A stretch of 18,385 nt of DNA from assembly GCA_015039465.1 (NCBI GenBank), contig MU130662.1, forward strand, positions 191,768 through 210,152, written 5' to 3'. A program made the translations under genes and the position numbers. Of the stretch, positions 1-8,340 are shown one piece after another (the stretch's first letter is position 1; each line of letters starts with the position of its first letter). The stretch comes from Phlegmacium glaucopus (Eukaryota; Basidiomycota; Agaricomycetes; Agaricales; Cortinariaceae). Under the pieces are notes generated by a model. It worked only from the letters and a program-made list of their open reading frames with translations, was not told the origin of the DNA and did no database searches.

Positions 1-20
1 TCATAAATAATAATTATAAA

Positions 21-479
21 TTTCCATATTATATTTATGTATTCAATCAACATTAAGTATGTATATATCCAATTGTATATAATTTCCACCGTTACGGAAC
101 GACGGTAAACTCAAAACTTAAAACAAGTCCGACGCTCCAAACTACTAACGTCCGACGCTCCAAACCAGTACACTGGTGTACACTGTGTAGTCTTAGGACC
201 TCCTTAGGTCCTCCTTAGGTCCTTAAGGACTGTTTACTCTAATAAGGACCACCTAAAGATCATTTAAGACCCACCTAAGGATCATAAGGACCACTAAGGA
301 CCACCTAAGGACCAACCACTGTCAACACCAACATTTCTTTCACGACAACTCTACACAGTGTGGAGTGTCGAACTTGTTTCAAGTTGTAAGTTTACCGTCA
401 TTCCGTAACGGTGGAAATTATCTACAATTGGATATATACATACCTAGTGTTAATTGAATACATAACGATAAAATGGAAA
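21..479. repeat. Long imperfect foldback (inverted repeat)
   Basis: The left arm 21-142 and the reverse complement of the right arm 358-479 align without gaps over about 122 bp with roughly 14 mismatches. Both contain the block AATTTCCACCGTTACGGAA. The loop of about 215 bp holds an inner inverted repeat (ACACTGTGTAG at 180-190 against CTACACAGTGT at 351-361), and inside that a short-word array. A direct repeat GTCCGACGCTCCAAAC occurs twice at about 127-166. No reading frame of note lies here. This may be a non-autonomous foldback transposon or a template-switch product; target-site duplications cannot be judged because the left end is at the window edge. Confidence 0.85.
191..315 (-). repeat. 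Short-word array A1 (AGGACCACCTA units)
   Basis: This is an array of degenerate 10-11 bp units of the type AGGACCACCTA, lying in the loop of the foldback. Positions 208-291 are an inverted copy of 501-582, including the less repetitive linker around TTACTCTAATAAGGACC. A1 and A2 therefore come from one ancestral array placed in opposite orientations. Confidence 0.8.
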
Positions 480-500
480 TTTATTATAAATTACCATCAT

Positions 501-611
501 GTCCTTATGATCCTTAGGTGGTTCTTAAATGATCCTTAGGTGGTCCTTATTAGAGTAAATAGTCCCTAAGGACCTAAGGACGTCCTTCTATACCCCCTCA
601 CATTTCAAGTC
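501..611 (+). repeat. Short-word array A2 with C-rich end motif
   Basis: Units of the type GATCCTTAGGTGG are followed by TACCCCCTCACATTTCAAGTC at 591-611. The array is the inverted partner of A1 and a direct partner of A3. The end motif lies exactly 360 bp upstream of the matching motif in A3 (951-971), so A2 and A3 are two copies of the same module. Confidence 0.8.
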
Positions 612-763
612 CTAATTTGTTACAGTATTCATTAATATTTACTATTATCGATGGGGAGTGATTCCCCATCTCAACAATCATAAATTTAATTTCTTTAATT
701 ATACACATACTGTTTTTTTTGATTCTTTTAAACTAACTTTACTACCACATCTTTATTATCAGT
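612..763. other. AT-rich spacer between arrays A2 and A3
   Basis: The spacer is AT-rich with no gene. It contains a compact inverted repeat at about 650-670 (GATGGGGA, 5-nt loop, TCCCCATC) and a T8 run near 713-720. Confidence 0.5.
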
Positions 764-971
764 ACCCTTAAGTGGACCTTAAGTAGACCTTAGGTGGTCC
801 TTAATTGGTCCTTAATTGGTCCTTAGGGTCCTTAAATGATCCTTAGGTGGTCCTTAGGAGGTCCTTATAAGAGTAATTGGTCCTTAAGGACCTAAGGAGG
901 TCCTAAGGAGGTCCTAAGGCCCGTCAGGCCCGCCTAAGGACCTCCTTCTGCACCCCCTCACATTTCAAGTC
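764..971 (+). repeat. Short-word array A3 with C-rich end motif
   Basis: Units include TCCTTAGGTGG and TCCTTAGGAGG, then the opposite-strand form CCTAAGGAGGT, so the array is self-complementary. It ends in CACCCCCTCACATTTCAAGTC at 951-971, nearly identical to the end of A2. It is longer than A2 by several inserted units, as expected for unit-number change by slippage or unequal exchange. Confidence 0.82.
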
Positions 972-984
972 GACTAAAGGTGGT

Positions 985-2225
985 CTCAATAGGCCGATTT
1001 GGGCCTGGAGAAGGCGAGAGAACTAAGGAAAAGGCAGAGAAAGGAACGAAAAAGGCAAGGAAAGGTACAGGAAGGACAAGATAAGGAAAGGCAATAGAAT
1101 GAAAAGACAAAGTGTTCTGTTTCAAGTTCTTTGTTAAAAAATATATTTTGTTTTGTTTTTTTTTTTCTTTATTGTTTTTTTGTTGATATATGTCACATAA
1201 GATAAAGATGAGAAAACAAAAAAGATGAAGAAGATAGGAGAGAAGGAGGCGAGGAAGGTGGGAGAGGCAGAGGCAAAGGTTGGGAGGAAGGTGGAGGCTG
1301 AGCAGGGGCAGTAGGCTGAGGAGAAAAAGGCAGAGGAGAACCTAGAGGCAGAGGTGGGGGAAGAGACGAAAACAACGCAGGGAGGCAGAAGGGAGGAGAA
1401 GAGAGGAGAGAAGAAGGGCAGATAGGAAGAGATAGAGGGAGAAGAGGGAAAGATAGAGGGAGGAGTAGGCATGAAGGTAGCGCATAAACTATGGGAGGAC
1501 GCAGAGGTGGTAAAAGGAGTTGTCAGGGGGTTAGTAGAGGTTGGGGAGATAGTTGTTTAGGTAGGGTAGGTGGAGACCGCGACAGAGGAAGAAAAAGGGG
1601 AATAGGTGGGAAGGCGAGGCAAGGAGGCAGGCGAGGAAGTAGAAGGCAAAGGGTGGCTGGTTTGATGTGCGCTAGAAGGCGACCATCGTCGCGGTCGTGG
1701 GACCGGGCGACGAGAAAAAGCATCGTGTGGAGCACACGTAGATACGTGGCCGATGTGCGGCCCAAGAAAAAACAAAACCAAACCATTTGGAGGATACAAA
1801 AAAGGCAATCAGAACAAGGCAAGGATAAAAAATTGGTGAATGAAAAAGTAAGCAAAAAGAAAAGAAGCCCCGTGAGCCGGGGCCGAGGTAACGCAAAGGA
1901 AGGAGAAGAAGAAGAAGTAGCAGCAGCAGCAGTTGGCGCTAGCGAAGGTGAAAGGAGAAGGAGACGAGGAGGACGACGGAGGCAACGTTGAGGAGAAAGA
2001 GAAGCAAAGTTGAGGAGAGAGAAAGAGAGAAGGCGGAGAAGGGAGGCAAAGAGACGGAGATGGGAGACAGAGAGACGAAGGTGGGAGGCAGAGAGGAGGA
2101 GGAGGAGATCGGAGGCGCGAAGGAGTTAGAGGCGAAGAAGGGCGGAGAGGAGGAGGAGGGCGAGAAAGGCGGCTGCGAGAGCACGAAGGAGTTCGGAACG
2201 AGTACCTCACCATCGATGGTAGTAA
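985..2225. repeat. Long purine-rich (GA) low-complexity tract
   Basis: The plus strand is strongly purine-biased, with recurring words such as GGAGGCAGAGG, GGAAAGGCAAG and GAGGAGGAG. It is interrupted by a T-rich stretch at about 1134-1185 and a more mixed segment at about 1660-1800. Open frames on both strands give only Arg/Lys/Glu/Gly-rich or Ser/Pro/Leu-rich peptides, which is what simple GA/CT sequence produces. I see no conserved domain. No gene is called. Confidence 0.75.
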
Positions 2226-2415
2226 TAGTATAAAGGTCCCGTTAACGGTGCCTGGACAACACAATAAACGGGTCCCAAATACTTTCCGGTTAGAAAGTAA
2301 TAAAGTAAGGAAAGTAATGAAAGTATTGGGACGGATAAAGTATAGAAAGTATTGTAACGAAAGTATTGGAGAGGAATTGAGTATTGGAAGGAACTTTATT
2401 GACTATAAGGGATTG
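2226..2415. other. Linker with degenerate GAAAGTATTG repeats
   Basis: There is no gene. It holds the palindrome CCGTTAACGG at 2239-2248 and several loose copies of GAAAGTATTG / GAAAGTAATG between about 2290 and 2390. It connects the GA tract to array B and could be the outer part of the same element. Confidence 0.5.
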
Positions 2416-2708
2416 TGATTGTTCTGGGATTGTTCTGGGATTGGTCTGGGATTGGACTTGGGATATTTAATGGTAGTACCAGGAATTCCAAGGATTCCTG
2501 GTGGATTCCTGGTGGATTACTTCCTAGGAATTCCCGGATTCCTGGTGGATTCCTGGTACTCAAGGAAATTTATACCTGGATTAGGAAGAGCAAGGAATTG
2601 TCAATTTCAGGGGAAATCAGAGGAAATTGGCTGGTAGCAACTTCCTCCTGGAATCCTGGTATTCCTACCAGGAATGGCAGGAATCCTCCAGGAATCCTCC
2701 AGGAAGAC
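2416..2708 (-). repeat. Short-word array B (ATTCCTGGTGG / CCAGGAATCCT units)
   Basis: Positions 2421-2453 hold three near-identical 11-bp units (GTTCTGGGATT type). From 2477 on there are many 10-11 bp units ATTCCTGGTGG, and from about 2640 the opposite-strand form AATCCTCCAGG. The array includes local hairpins such as CCTGGTA-TTCC-TACCAGG near 2656. Its right edge is the 20-bp boundary sequence at 2709-2728, beyond which gypsy pol coding sequence starts (minus strand). The pol frame stays open for about 40 codons into the array. Confidence 0.82.
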
Positions 2709-5700
2709 GTGGGGGAGTGTAAAGACCTCGAAATCAGCAACAAGTTCGGACGCGTGTCCTAATTCATTAGCTGGTAACCAGGAAGTTTCTTCGTCGGTAC
2801 CTTCATAGCCAGACCACTTGACTAGGTACAGAAGTTTGCATACACGACGTCTATTATCCAATTTAGAGTCCAAAATCTCGGAGACCTCGAATTCCTGCTC
2901 TCCGTCAATGACGACCGGAGGAGGCGGAGGTTGAGTACGGTCCGGAATAGTGTTCGGAACGGAGAGTTCTAGCATGGAAACATGGAAGATGGGATGAACG
3001 GCACGCATGTTCTCGGGAAGATGAAGGGTCCAGGACAAAGGACCTGCCTGAGCAATAATCTCATACGGACCAAGATACTTCTCGGAGAGTTTCTTTGAAG
3101 GTCTGGTCGTACGGAAGAATTGTGCTTTGACAAAGGCTTGGTCTCCAACCTTGACGTCCGGAGGAGGAATCCGACGCTTGTCCGCGGAATGTTGGTATTG
3201 TTCCTGGGAAGTAAGGATAGCTTTTTGGAGCTCCTCGTGGAGTTCGTTAAGGTCCGTAACGTACTTGTGAGCACGGGAGGAGACAAGGTCGTACTCCGGA
3301 TGAATAGTGATAGCCAGATCATAGCCTTTGTTGGCAAAGAACGGAGATACACCGGTAGTGGCACTCGGAGTATTGTTGTAGGAGAATTCCGCTAATGGGA
3401 GAAGTGAACTCCAGTTGTCTTGCTGATAATTGCAGTAGATGCGGATGTATTGTTCCAAGGTCTGGTTGACGTGTTCTGTTTGTCCATCACCTTCTGGGTG
3501 GTATCCGGAGGTGAAGTGCAACTTCATGTTGAGGGCTTTTCCGAGGGATCTGAAGAAGTGAGATACAAACTCGGAACCGCGATTGGAGGTTACATGGGAC
3601 GGAACACCGTGCTTGGAAAACACGTAAATGACAAATAATTCAGCAAGTTGAGTAAGCGCGTCTGGTTTTGTTCCGAGACGGCCTGGGCAAAATCTGATAA
3701 CCATGTTGAAAGCGGAAAGGTACTCCGACCACTGGGCTTGACGCCGGGATAAGATTTTGGTGGTTGAGAAATACTCTAGATTCTTATGGTCAGTAACCAC
3801 ATCAATCGGGAAACTAGCACCTTCAAGGTAGTGACGCCAAGCTTTAAAAGCTTCAAAAATGGCGAGCAACTCCTTATCGTGAACGTCGTAATTCAATTCC
3901 GCACCGGAAAAGGTACGAGAACGATACACGACGGGATGGATTTCTCCATCGGAATCACGGATGGAAAGGATAGCTGCTAAAGCATAGTCGGAAGCGTCAG
4001 TTTCCACAATGATAGGACAGTTTGGCTTCCAGTGTGTTAACACCAGAGCGGAAATAAAAGCCTCCTTGAGAGTCTTAAAAGCAAGGCGACAACTGTCATC
4101 AAAGACCCACGGAATATTTTTCCGGGTGAGATGAGTCAACGGAACCACAATATCGGAATAGTTGTGGATGAAACGTCTGTAAAAATTAGCAAAACCAAGG
4201 AAGGATTGGACATCTTTGACTTTCCGAGGTTCCGGCCAGTCTTGAATGACTTGGACTTTCGCCGGATCCATAGAAAGGCCATCAGGACCGATCATGTGAC
4301 CCAGGTACTCGACGGAATCGGAGTGGAAAACACATTTCTTACCATTAGCGAAGAGATTATTATCTCGGAGCCGTCGGAGGACTTCGGAGACATGTTTGAT
4401 GTGATCTTTTTCGTTGATGGAGAAAATGAGGATGTCGTCCAGATAGATGATTACGAACACATCTAAAAGGTCAGCAAAAATGGTGTTAAGGAATCTTTGA
4501 AAACCGCCAGGGGCGTTGGTAAGTCCGAACGGCATGACAAGCCACTCGAAGGAGCCATAGCAGGTACGGAAAGCAGTCTTCCATTTGTCTCCGGCGGCAA
4601 TGCAGACGAGATGGTAGGCATGCTTTAAGTCAATTTTAGTAAAGATCCCGGATTTGCGGGGAGCATCAAGTAAATCGGAAACAAGAGGTAAAGGATACTT
4701 GTCTTTCCGAGTGATGGCATTGAGTTTTCGGAAATCAACGCAAAGCCGCAAAGACCCGTCCTTCTTCTTGATAAACAGGACAGGTGCTCCGAAAGGAGAC
4801 TTTGATGGACGGATGAAACCCATGTTTAGGTGCTCGTCAATGAACTCTCGGAGCGTACCCAACTCGGATTCGGAAAGCGGATAAATCGGACCCAAAGGGG
4901 GCTTTGCGGACTCATCAATTTCGATTTTTAAGTCATACTCTCGATGAGCCGCTAGGGTGTTGGCTTTACCCTTTGAAAGGACGTCCAAGAATTCGTGGTA
5001 TATTTCCGGAACACCCTCCAAGTTGGAATTGGAAGATGTGGAGGAGGCTGCCGCAGAACAGCTAGCAGTCTCGACTGGATCATGAACGGAAATGGAAAAG
5101 CATTGGGCTCCTTCTGAACGAATGGACCTCATGAAAGCTGCAGCAGACACTAAGGCAATTTTAGGAGCGGTCAGTGGTTTCGGAACAAATGGAATATCAT
5201 GAAGAGGTTCCGGAATAGAAGGTATTTCAACCTTTGTCTTTGTGGAAATTGTATTGGACATGGTAATGTCAGATACCGGAACAGGTGCCTTGGCAGAAAC
5301 GGAAACGGGAACTGGAAGGATAACTATACAGTCTCGGAAATTTACACTGCTATCGACCCAGTCAATCAACGGATTATGTTGGGTGAGCCAGTCAAGCCCG
5401 AGTACAGCAGGAAAATCAGAATCCAGCTTGGTTAATAAAAACCGGATTTTGTGGACGGTACCACAAGAGAAACGAACGGAAACAACGGTAGCATGTGTGA
5501 TCATGCCCGGAGAAGAACCATCAATAAGACGGAGAATCATAGGAGTAATCGGAAAAATAGGAAAATCATTGGACTTCGTGAAATGCTCGTCCATGAAACA
5601 GTGAGTGGAACCACTGTCAATGAAAGCGGAAAAATCGATATTCGGAAATTGAAGAGAAAGAAGAGAAACAAAAACTGCTCGGGTATCTGGAGAGATTATT

Positions 5701-5783
5701 GCATTGAGAACTGCAACAAGGTCAGCACAGGGGCTCTCGCAATTCACCGTCTGTGCTGAGTCCAGTGAATTGCTTAGTCTTTT
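2607..5783 (-). CDS. pol: Ty3/gypsy chromovirus Pol polyprotein, integrase-defective
   Basis: This is the retrotransposon polyprotein that would process Gag-Pol, copy RNA into DNA and integrate it. Residues are counted from the GTG at 5747: aspartic protease with DSG at 44-46; reverse transcriptase about 290-500 with YLDD at 435-438; RNase H about 575-700 with D584, E626 and D653; an incomplete integrase from about 700; GPY/F motif (LGPYEI) near 892; chromodomain about 951-1006. The HHCC zinc domain and the first part of the integrase core are absent: PDALTQ of RNase H runs straight into LAELFV at about base 3650. The second catalytic Asp is Asn (N722, in TSNRG), while the Glu is kept (E758). 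The usual NAPAAFQ of RT reads NAPGGFQ. The frame is open upstream of the GTG and overlaps the end of gag in the -1 frame, so Pol is probably made by frameshifting. The last 40 or so residues are array B, not chromovirus sequence. The RT part is intact, but the element cannot integrate by itself. Confidence 0.95.
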   Translation of the reverse strand, partial: KRLSNSLDSAQTVNCESPCADLVAVLNAIISPDTRAVFVSLLSLQFPNIDFSAFIDSGSTHCFMDEHFTKSNDFPIFPITPMILRLIDGSSPGMITHATVVSVRFSCGTVHKIRFLLTKLDSDFPAVLGLDWLTQHNPLIDWVDSSVNFRDCIVILPVPVSVSAKAPVPVSDITMSNTISTKTKVEIPSIPEPLHDIPFVPKPLTAPKIALVSAAAFMRSIRSEGAQCFSISVHDPVETASCSAAASSTSSNSNLEGVPEIYHEFLDVLSKGKANTLAAHREYDLKIEIDESAKPPLGPIYPLSESELGTLREFIDEHLNMGFIRPSKSPFGAPVLFIKKKDGSLRLCVDFRKLNAITRKDKYPLPLVSDLLDAPRKSGIFTKIDLKHAYHLVCIAAGDKWKTAFRTCYGSFEWLVMPFGLTNAPGGFQRFLNTIFADLLDVFVIIYLDDILIFSINEKDHIKHVSEVLRRLRDNNLFANGKKCVFHSDSVEYLGHMIGPDGLSMDPAKVQVIQDWPEPRKVKDVQSFLGFANFYRRFIHNYSDIVVPLTHLTRKNIPWVFDDSCRLAFKTLKEAFISALVLTHWKPNCPIIVETDASDYALAAILSIRDSDGEIHPVVYRSRTFSGAELNYDVHDKELLAIFEAFKAWRHYLEGASFPIDVVTDHKNLEYFSTTKILSRRQAQWSEYLSAFNMVIRFCPGRLGTKPDALTQLAELFVIYVFSKHGVPSHVTSNRGSEFVSHFFRSLGKALNMKLHFTSGYHPEGDGQTEHVNQTLEQYIRIYCNYQQDNWSSLLPLAEFSYNNTPSATTGVSPFFANKGYDLAITIHPEYDLVSSRAHKYVTDLNELHEELQKAILTSQEQYQHSADKRRIPPPDVKVGDQAFVKAQFFRTTRPSKKLSEKYLGPYEIIAQAGPLSWTLHLPENMRAVHPIFHVSMLELSVPNTIPDRTQPPPPPVVIDGEQEFEVSEILDSKLDNRRRVCKLLYLVKWSGYEGTDEETSWLPANELGHASELVADFEVFTLPHVFLEDSWRIPAIPGRNTRIPGGSCYQPISSDFP
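2709..2728 (-). repeat. 20-bp boundary motif, copy B
   Basis: On the minus strand this reads AGGTCTTTACACTCCCCCAC, identical over 20 bases to the copy at 11286-11305. It lies directly after the last recognisable chromodomain-end codons of pol and before array B. Read on the plus strand it resembles a polypurine tract followed by TGTA, but what follows there is pol and not an LTR. Confidence 0.8.
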
Positions 5784-6940
5784 TTCTTCTCTGAACCGGA
5801 GTCCTTTGGCTTAGCCGGAACGGACTCGGAAGCGGAATCAGAAACGGTAGAGGCTCGGCCTTTAGCGGAGCTTGCCTTGGCAAGGTTACAGTCAGGAACA
5901 CGATGTCCCGGCTTGCCACAGAAAAGACAAAGTTTATTATCCATCCAGCGTTGCCTTTCTTGCTGGGTAAGTCTACCCCACGAGTCCAGCTTGCCTTCTA
6001 GATTAGGTTTAGGAGGAGTGGAAGTGGAAGCCTTACCGGAGTCTATGGGCTTAGCGGACTTTTGATCCGAAGGCCGAGACTGTTTACCAGAACTGGAAGA
6101 GGGATTGGAGGAAGAGGGTACGGAGGAGGATGAAGAAGGGGTAGGACCCTTCGGAGGGTTTTGGCGTTGCTGCGGAGCGGGTTCCCGAGAATGTTCTTGC
6201 ATACGTTCCCAGTAGCGAGCATCGGCATTTTGAGCTTTTTGACACATCGCGGTTAAAGACCAAGGCTTGCCATCACCTTTGCTGATTTCATCCTTGATTC
6301 GGGAAGGTAAACCTTCGTAAAACCTATACCTCAGAGCAGGCTCGCCCCAAGTACAGCGGACTGCCAAGGAGTTGAACCGGACTAAGTAATCGGAGATACA
6401 TTGGCCGTCCTTCATTCGCAGATTGGTGAGTTCATGTTCTATGTCGGCGGATTCGTCGTAAGGACTGAAGTTAGACTGAAGTTCGCTGACGAAGAGATCC
6501 CAATCTTCAAGCCAAGACGGAGGCTCGTCGGTGAGACCGGAAATTCCAGGTTCGAACCATTCCTGAGCAACGTCCCGGAGATAGGACAAAGCAAAGGTTA
6601 CTCGCTTGGAGTCATCTCAGAATGTGTCGGAAGAGCTCCGGAAATAGAGCTTGCACTGGAAAAGAAAAGCTTTTAGTTTCTTAGGATCCTTACCCGTGAA
6701 GGGTTCGGGCTCTCTAAGTCTGCCAGCCGAATCGGACTTGGCTGAAGATTTCCCAAGGGAATTTAAAGCGGAAACGAGTTGATTGATATGAATAGTTGGA
6801 GACTCAACTTCGTCTGTAGTACTCCGAGGTTCATCAATATGACTAGCCTCTTTGACTACATCGGGAATGGGAGTGTTTTCGTGGGACATAATTTCTTGTA
6901 TCGGTAATTGTGTTTTGGAAGTTTTAGAACGAGTTTGCAT
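5774..6940 (-). pseudogene. gag: Gypsy Gag (nucleocapsid) with one nonsense codon
   Basis: This is the structural protein of the same element. It starts at the ATG at 6940 (MQTRSKTSKT) and runs in one frame to the stop at 5776-5774, about 388 codons, broken by one TGA at 6619-6617. The sequence on both sides of the stop is continuous Gag: a conserved capsid-type stretch follows directly (SYLRDVAQEWFEPG). The C-terminal half has a Ser/Pro-rich linker and then a CCHC zinc knuckle (CLFCGKPGHRVPDC) for RNA binding. TGA is one C-to-T change from CGA, so this is probably a single recent point mutation. The tail SEKKKD ends on an A6 run just before the stop, where the pol frame (-1) overlaps. Confidence 0.9.
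5776..5788 (-). promoter_or_regulatory. Candidate -1 frameshift site between gag and pol
   Basis: On the minus strand the gag codons read AAG AAA AAA GAC TAA. The run of six A at 5785-5780 lets a lysyl-tRNA slip back one base into the pol frame, which is open through this point. It is not a perfect X XXY YYZ heptamer in the gag frame. No structure downstream was computed. The alternative is reinitiation on pol. Confidence 0.45.
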
Positions 6941-7406
6941 AGGAGTGGGTGAGAAGTTCGAATATACTGTTAAGTTTAAAACAAAGAAGTCACGTCGGAG
7001 TTACTCCGGAACGGAACCAGAACAGTAAGCGGAAAGGATGTTGGCCTCAGCGTATGTGCTGTGCCGCCCAGCTCCTACAATGTCCTGATTTCGGAACGGA
7101 AGAAGAAGTAATAAGACAGAATACCTAGTAAGGCCAAAGAGGTAGATATGAGGTTTGGGTAATGGTGAAGAAGTGGTGATGGTGATAAGAAACAGTAGTA
7201 GGAAGGGTGGTAGTCAGTAGTATGGGCGGTACCTAATAAGTGGGTTCTTACGTCCTGGAAAGGCCCTCGTCTTGCGTCGTGAATATAAATAGAAGATATA
7301 AAGCCAACGATAAGGAAATAAATAAATTCATGAGTTTTGAACATACAAAAGGGAGTCAAGTTTATAGTTGAACCAAAGGAGGAGAACAAGTAGGAGATTC
7401 AGTGAC
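6941..7406 (-). other. Gypsy 5' leader and presumed 5' LTR region
   Basis: This is the upstream side of gag on the minus strand. It contains TATA-like sequences around 7281-7300 (TTTATATCTTCTATTTATATT in minus sense) suited to an LTR promoter. No sequence here matches array B or its boundary motif at the other end of the element, so a matching LTR pair is not visible. A primer-binding site could not be assigned. Confidence 0.45.
7127..7163. repeat. 37-bp dispersed direct repeat, copy 1
   Basis: Matches 7725-7761 at 35 of 37 positions (starts AGTAAGGCCAA, ends GGTTTGGGTAAT). It lies in the presumed gypsy 5' LTR, suggesting that a second, related LTR fragment lies at 7432-7880. Confidence 0.75.
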
Positions 7407-7431
7407 AAAAAAAAAAAAAAAAAAAAAAAAA
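7407..7431 (+). repeat. Poly(A) run of 25
   Basis: An uninterrupted A25 follows AGTGAC and precedes GTCATCTCC. It sits between the gypsy leader and the next LTR-like fragment. It may be a poly(A) tail captured by reverse transcription or a slippage product; flanks show no clear target-site duplication. Confidence 0.8.
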
Positions 7432-8340
7432 GTCATCTCCGCTGCTGGCTTATCGGTCTCTGAATAGATACGTTATTTTGTCGTTTATCAGCCACATTCT
7501 CCGCTGCATCTCGCTGCAGCGACGGTTTTTACGCTTTTTGCTTCCGTCCCTTGGTCGTACGAGTAGTTGCATACTGTGTCCAGATCGGTGAGAGGAATGT
7601 AAGGCAGAATGCAATGAGGTCAGGTCGAGGCAGCCTCGACAGAGGCCATCGGGCATGAGGCATGTCACGGAAGGGAATAAGGGGCTTGATGAGAAGGATA
7701 CAAGTTGAGGCTCTAAAGAGACACAGTAAGGCCAAGGAGGCAGATATGAGGTTTGGGTAATTCCCAGAAGCTTCCTAAATGCCTTGGCTATATTTCGCTC
7801 GTACGATCGCCCCCTCCTCCGGCAGTACCCGGACGACATTAGGCGTCCTGCCTCCCTTTCGCTCCCTTTCACCAGCGGTCACGTGTATAGTCATGCTTTT
7901 TCCATATTTGGTAATGCTCACTCGTCTAAGAGTCGTAGGCATGTCCACTGCCCAGACCGACGTCCCCTTACGCTACACCGAATCGTTTGGTGTCAAATCG
8001 TCGTAGCTACCCTACCAGTCGCTCCTATCCAGCGACAATCACCAGATCGGGAAGTTCCTTAACACCATTGGGCATTTTGGGTCGCTGATCATTTATATTC
8101 TTTTATCTCTCTTCGGTTACCTCAAACGCGTTGTTTTCTTTATTTTTGATACGTTTGCCATCGCTCCTTGATCGCCTCCCTATACCACATGTCTCCTGCC
8201 GGTCCTCGGAGCGATGACCGGTCCTCTTTCATTTATCGCCCGCTATCCCTGATGTTTTGTCTCCCCATTTTGCCTAGTCCCTCTTGGACTCCTGTTTCAT
8301 CGTTTTGATTTGTTTTATAGATACACATGTGCAACTTAGC
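7432..8340. other. Probable decayed LTR or retroelement leader sequence, no gene
   Basis: It contains the second copy of the 37-bp repeat (7725-7761) and otherwise unique, C/T-biased sequence. The reading frames here (up to 140 codons on the minus strand) show no domain or composition typical of a protein. I see no splice-supported gene. Confidence 0.45.
7725..7761. repeat. 37-bp dispersed direct repeat, copy 2
   Basis: Partner of 7127-7163 with two transitions. The shared segment is flanked by unrelated sequence on both sides. Confidence 0.75.

Noticed and set aside
180..971. CRISPR array
   Set aside because: Units are 10-11 bp, degenerate, self-complementary and without unique spacers; the context is a fungal nuclear genome.
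1491..1991. 166-codon plus-strand ORF rich in Arg, Lys and Gly
   Set aside because: It lies in the purine-rich tract, where stop codons are rare in some frames by composition. No domain, no splice support, and minus-strand frames of similar length overlap it.
1809..2264. 151-codon minus-strand ORF (Ser/Pro/Leu-rich)
   Set aside because: It is the CT-rich complement of the GA tract; composition alone explains it.
2709..2727. Plus-strand polypurine tract plus LTR start (GTGGGGGAG then TGTA)
   Set aside because: What follows on the plus strand is antisense chromovirus pol and not an LTR, and in copy C it is a SANT-like exon. It is kept only as an alternative reading of the boundary motif.
7407..7431. 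3' end of a LINE or processed transcript marked by A25
   Set aside because: No LINE coding sequence lies on the left in the plus sense and no target-site duplication is visible, so it is listed only as a poly(A) run.
7450..7872. 140-codon minus-strand ORF
   Set aside because: No recognisable domain, and it overlaps a repeat shared with the gypsy 5' region. More likely LTR-type sequence.
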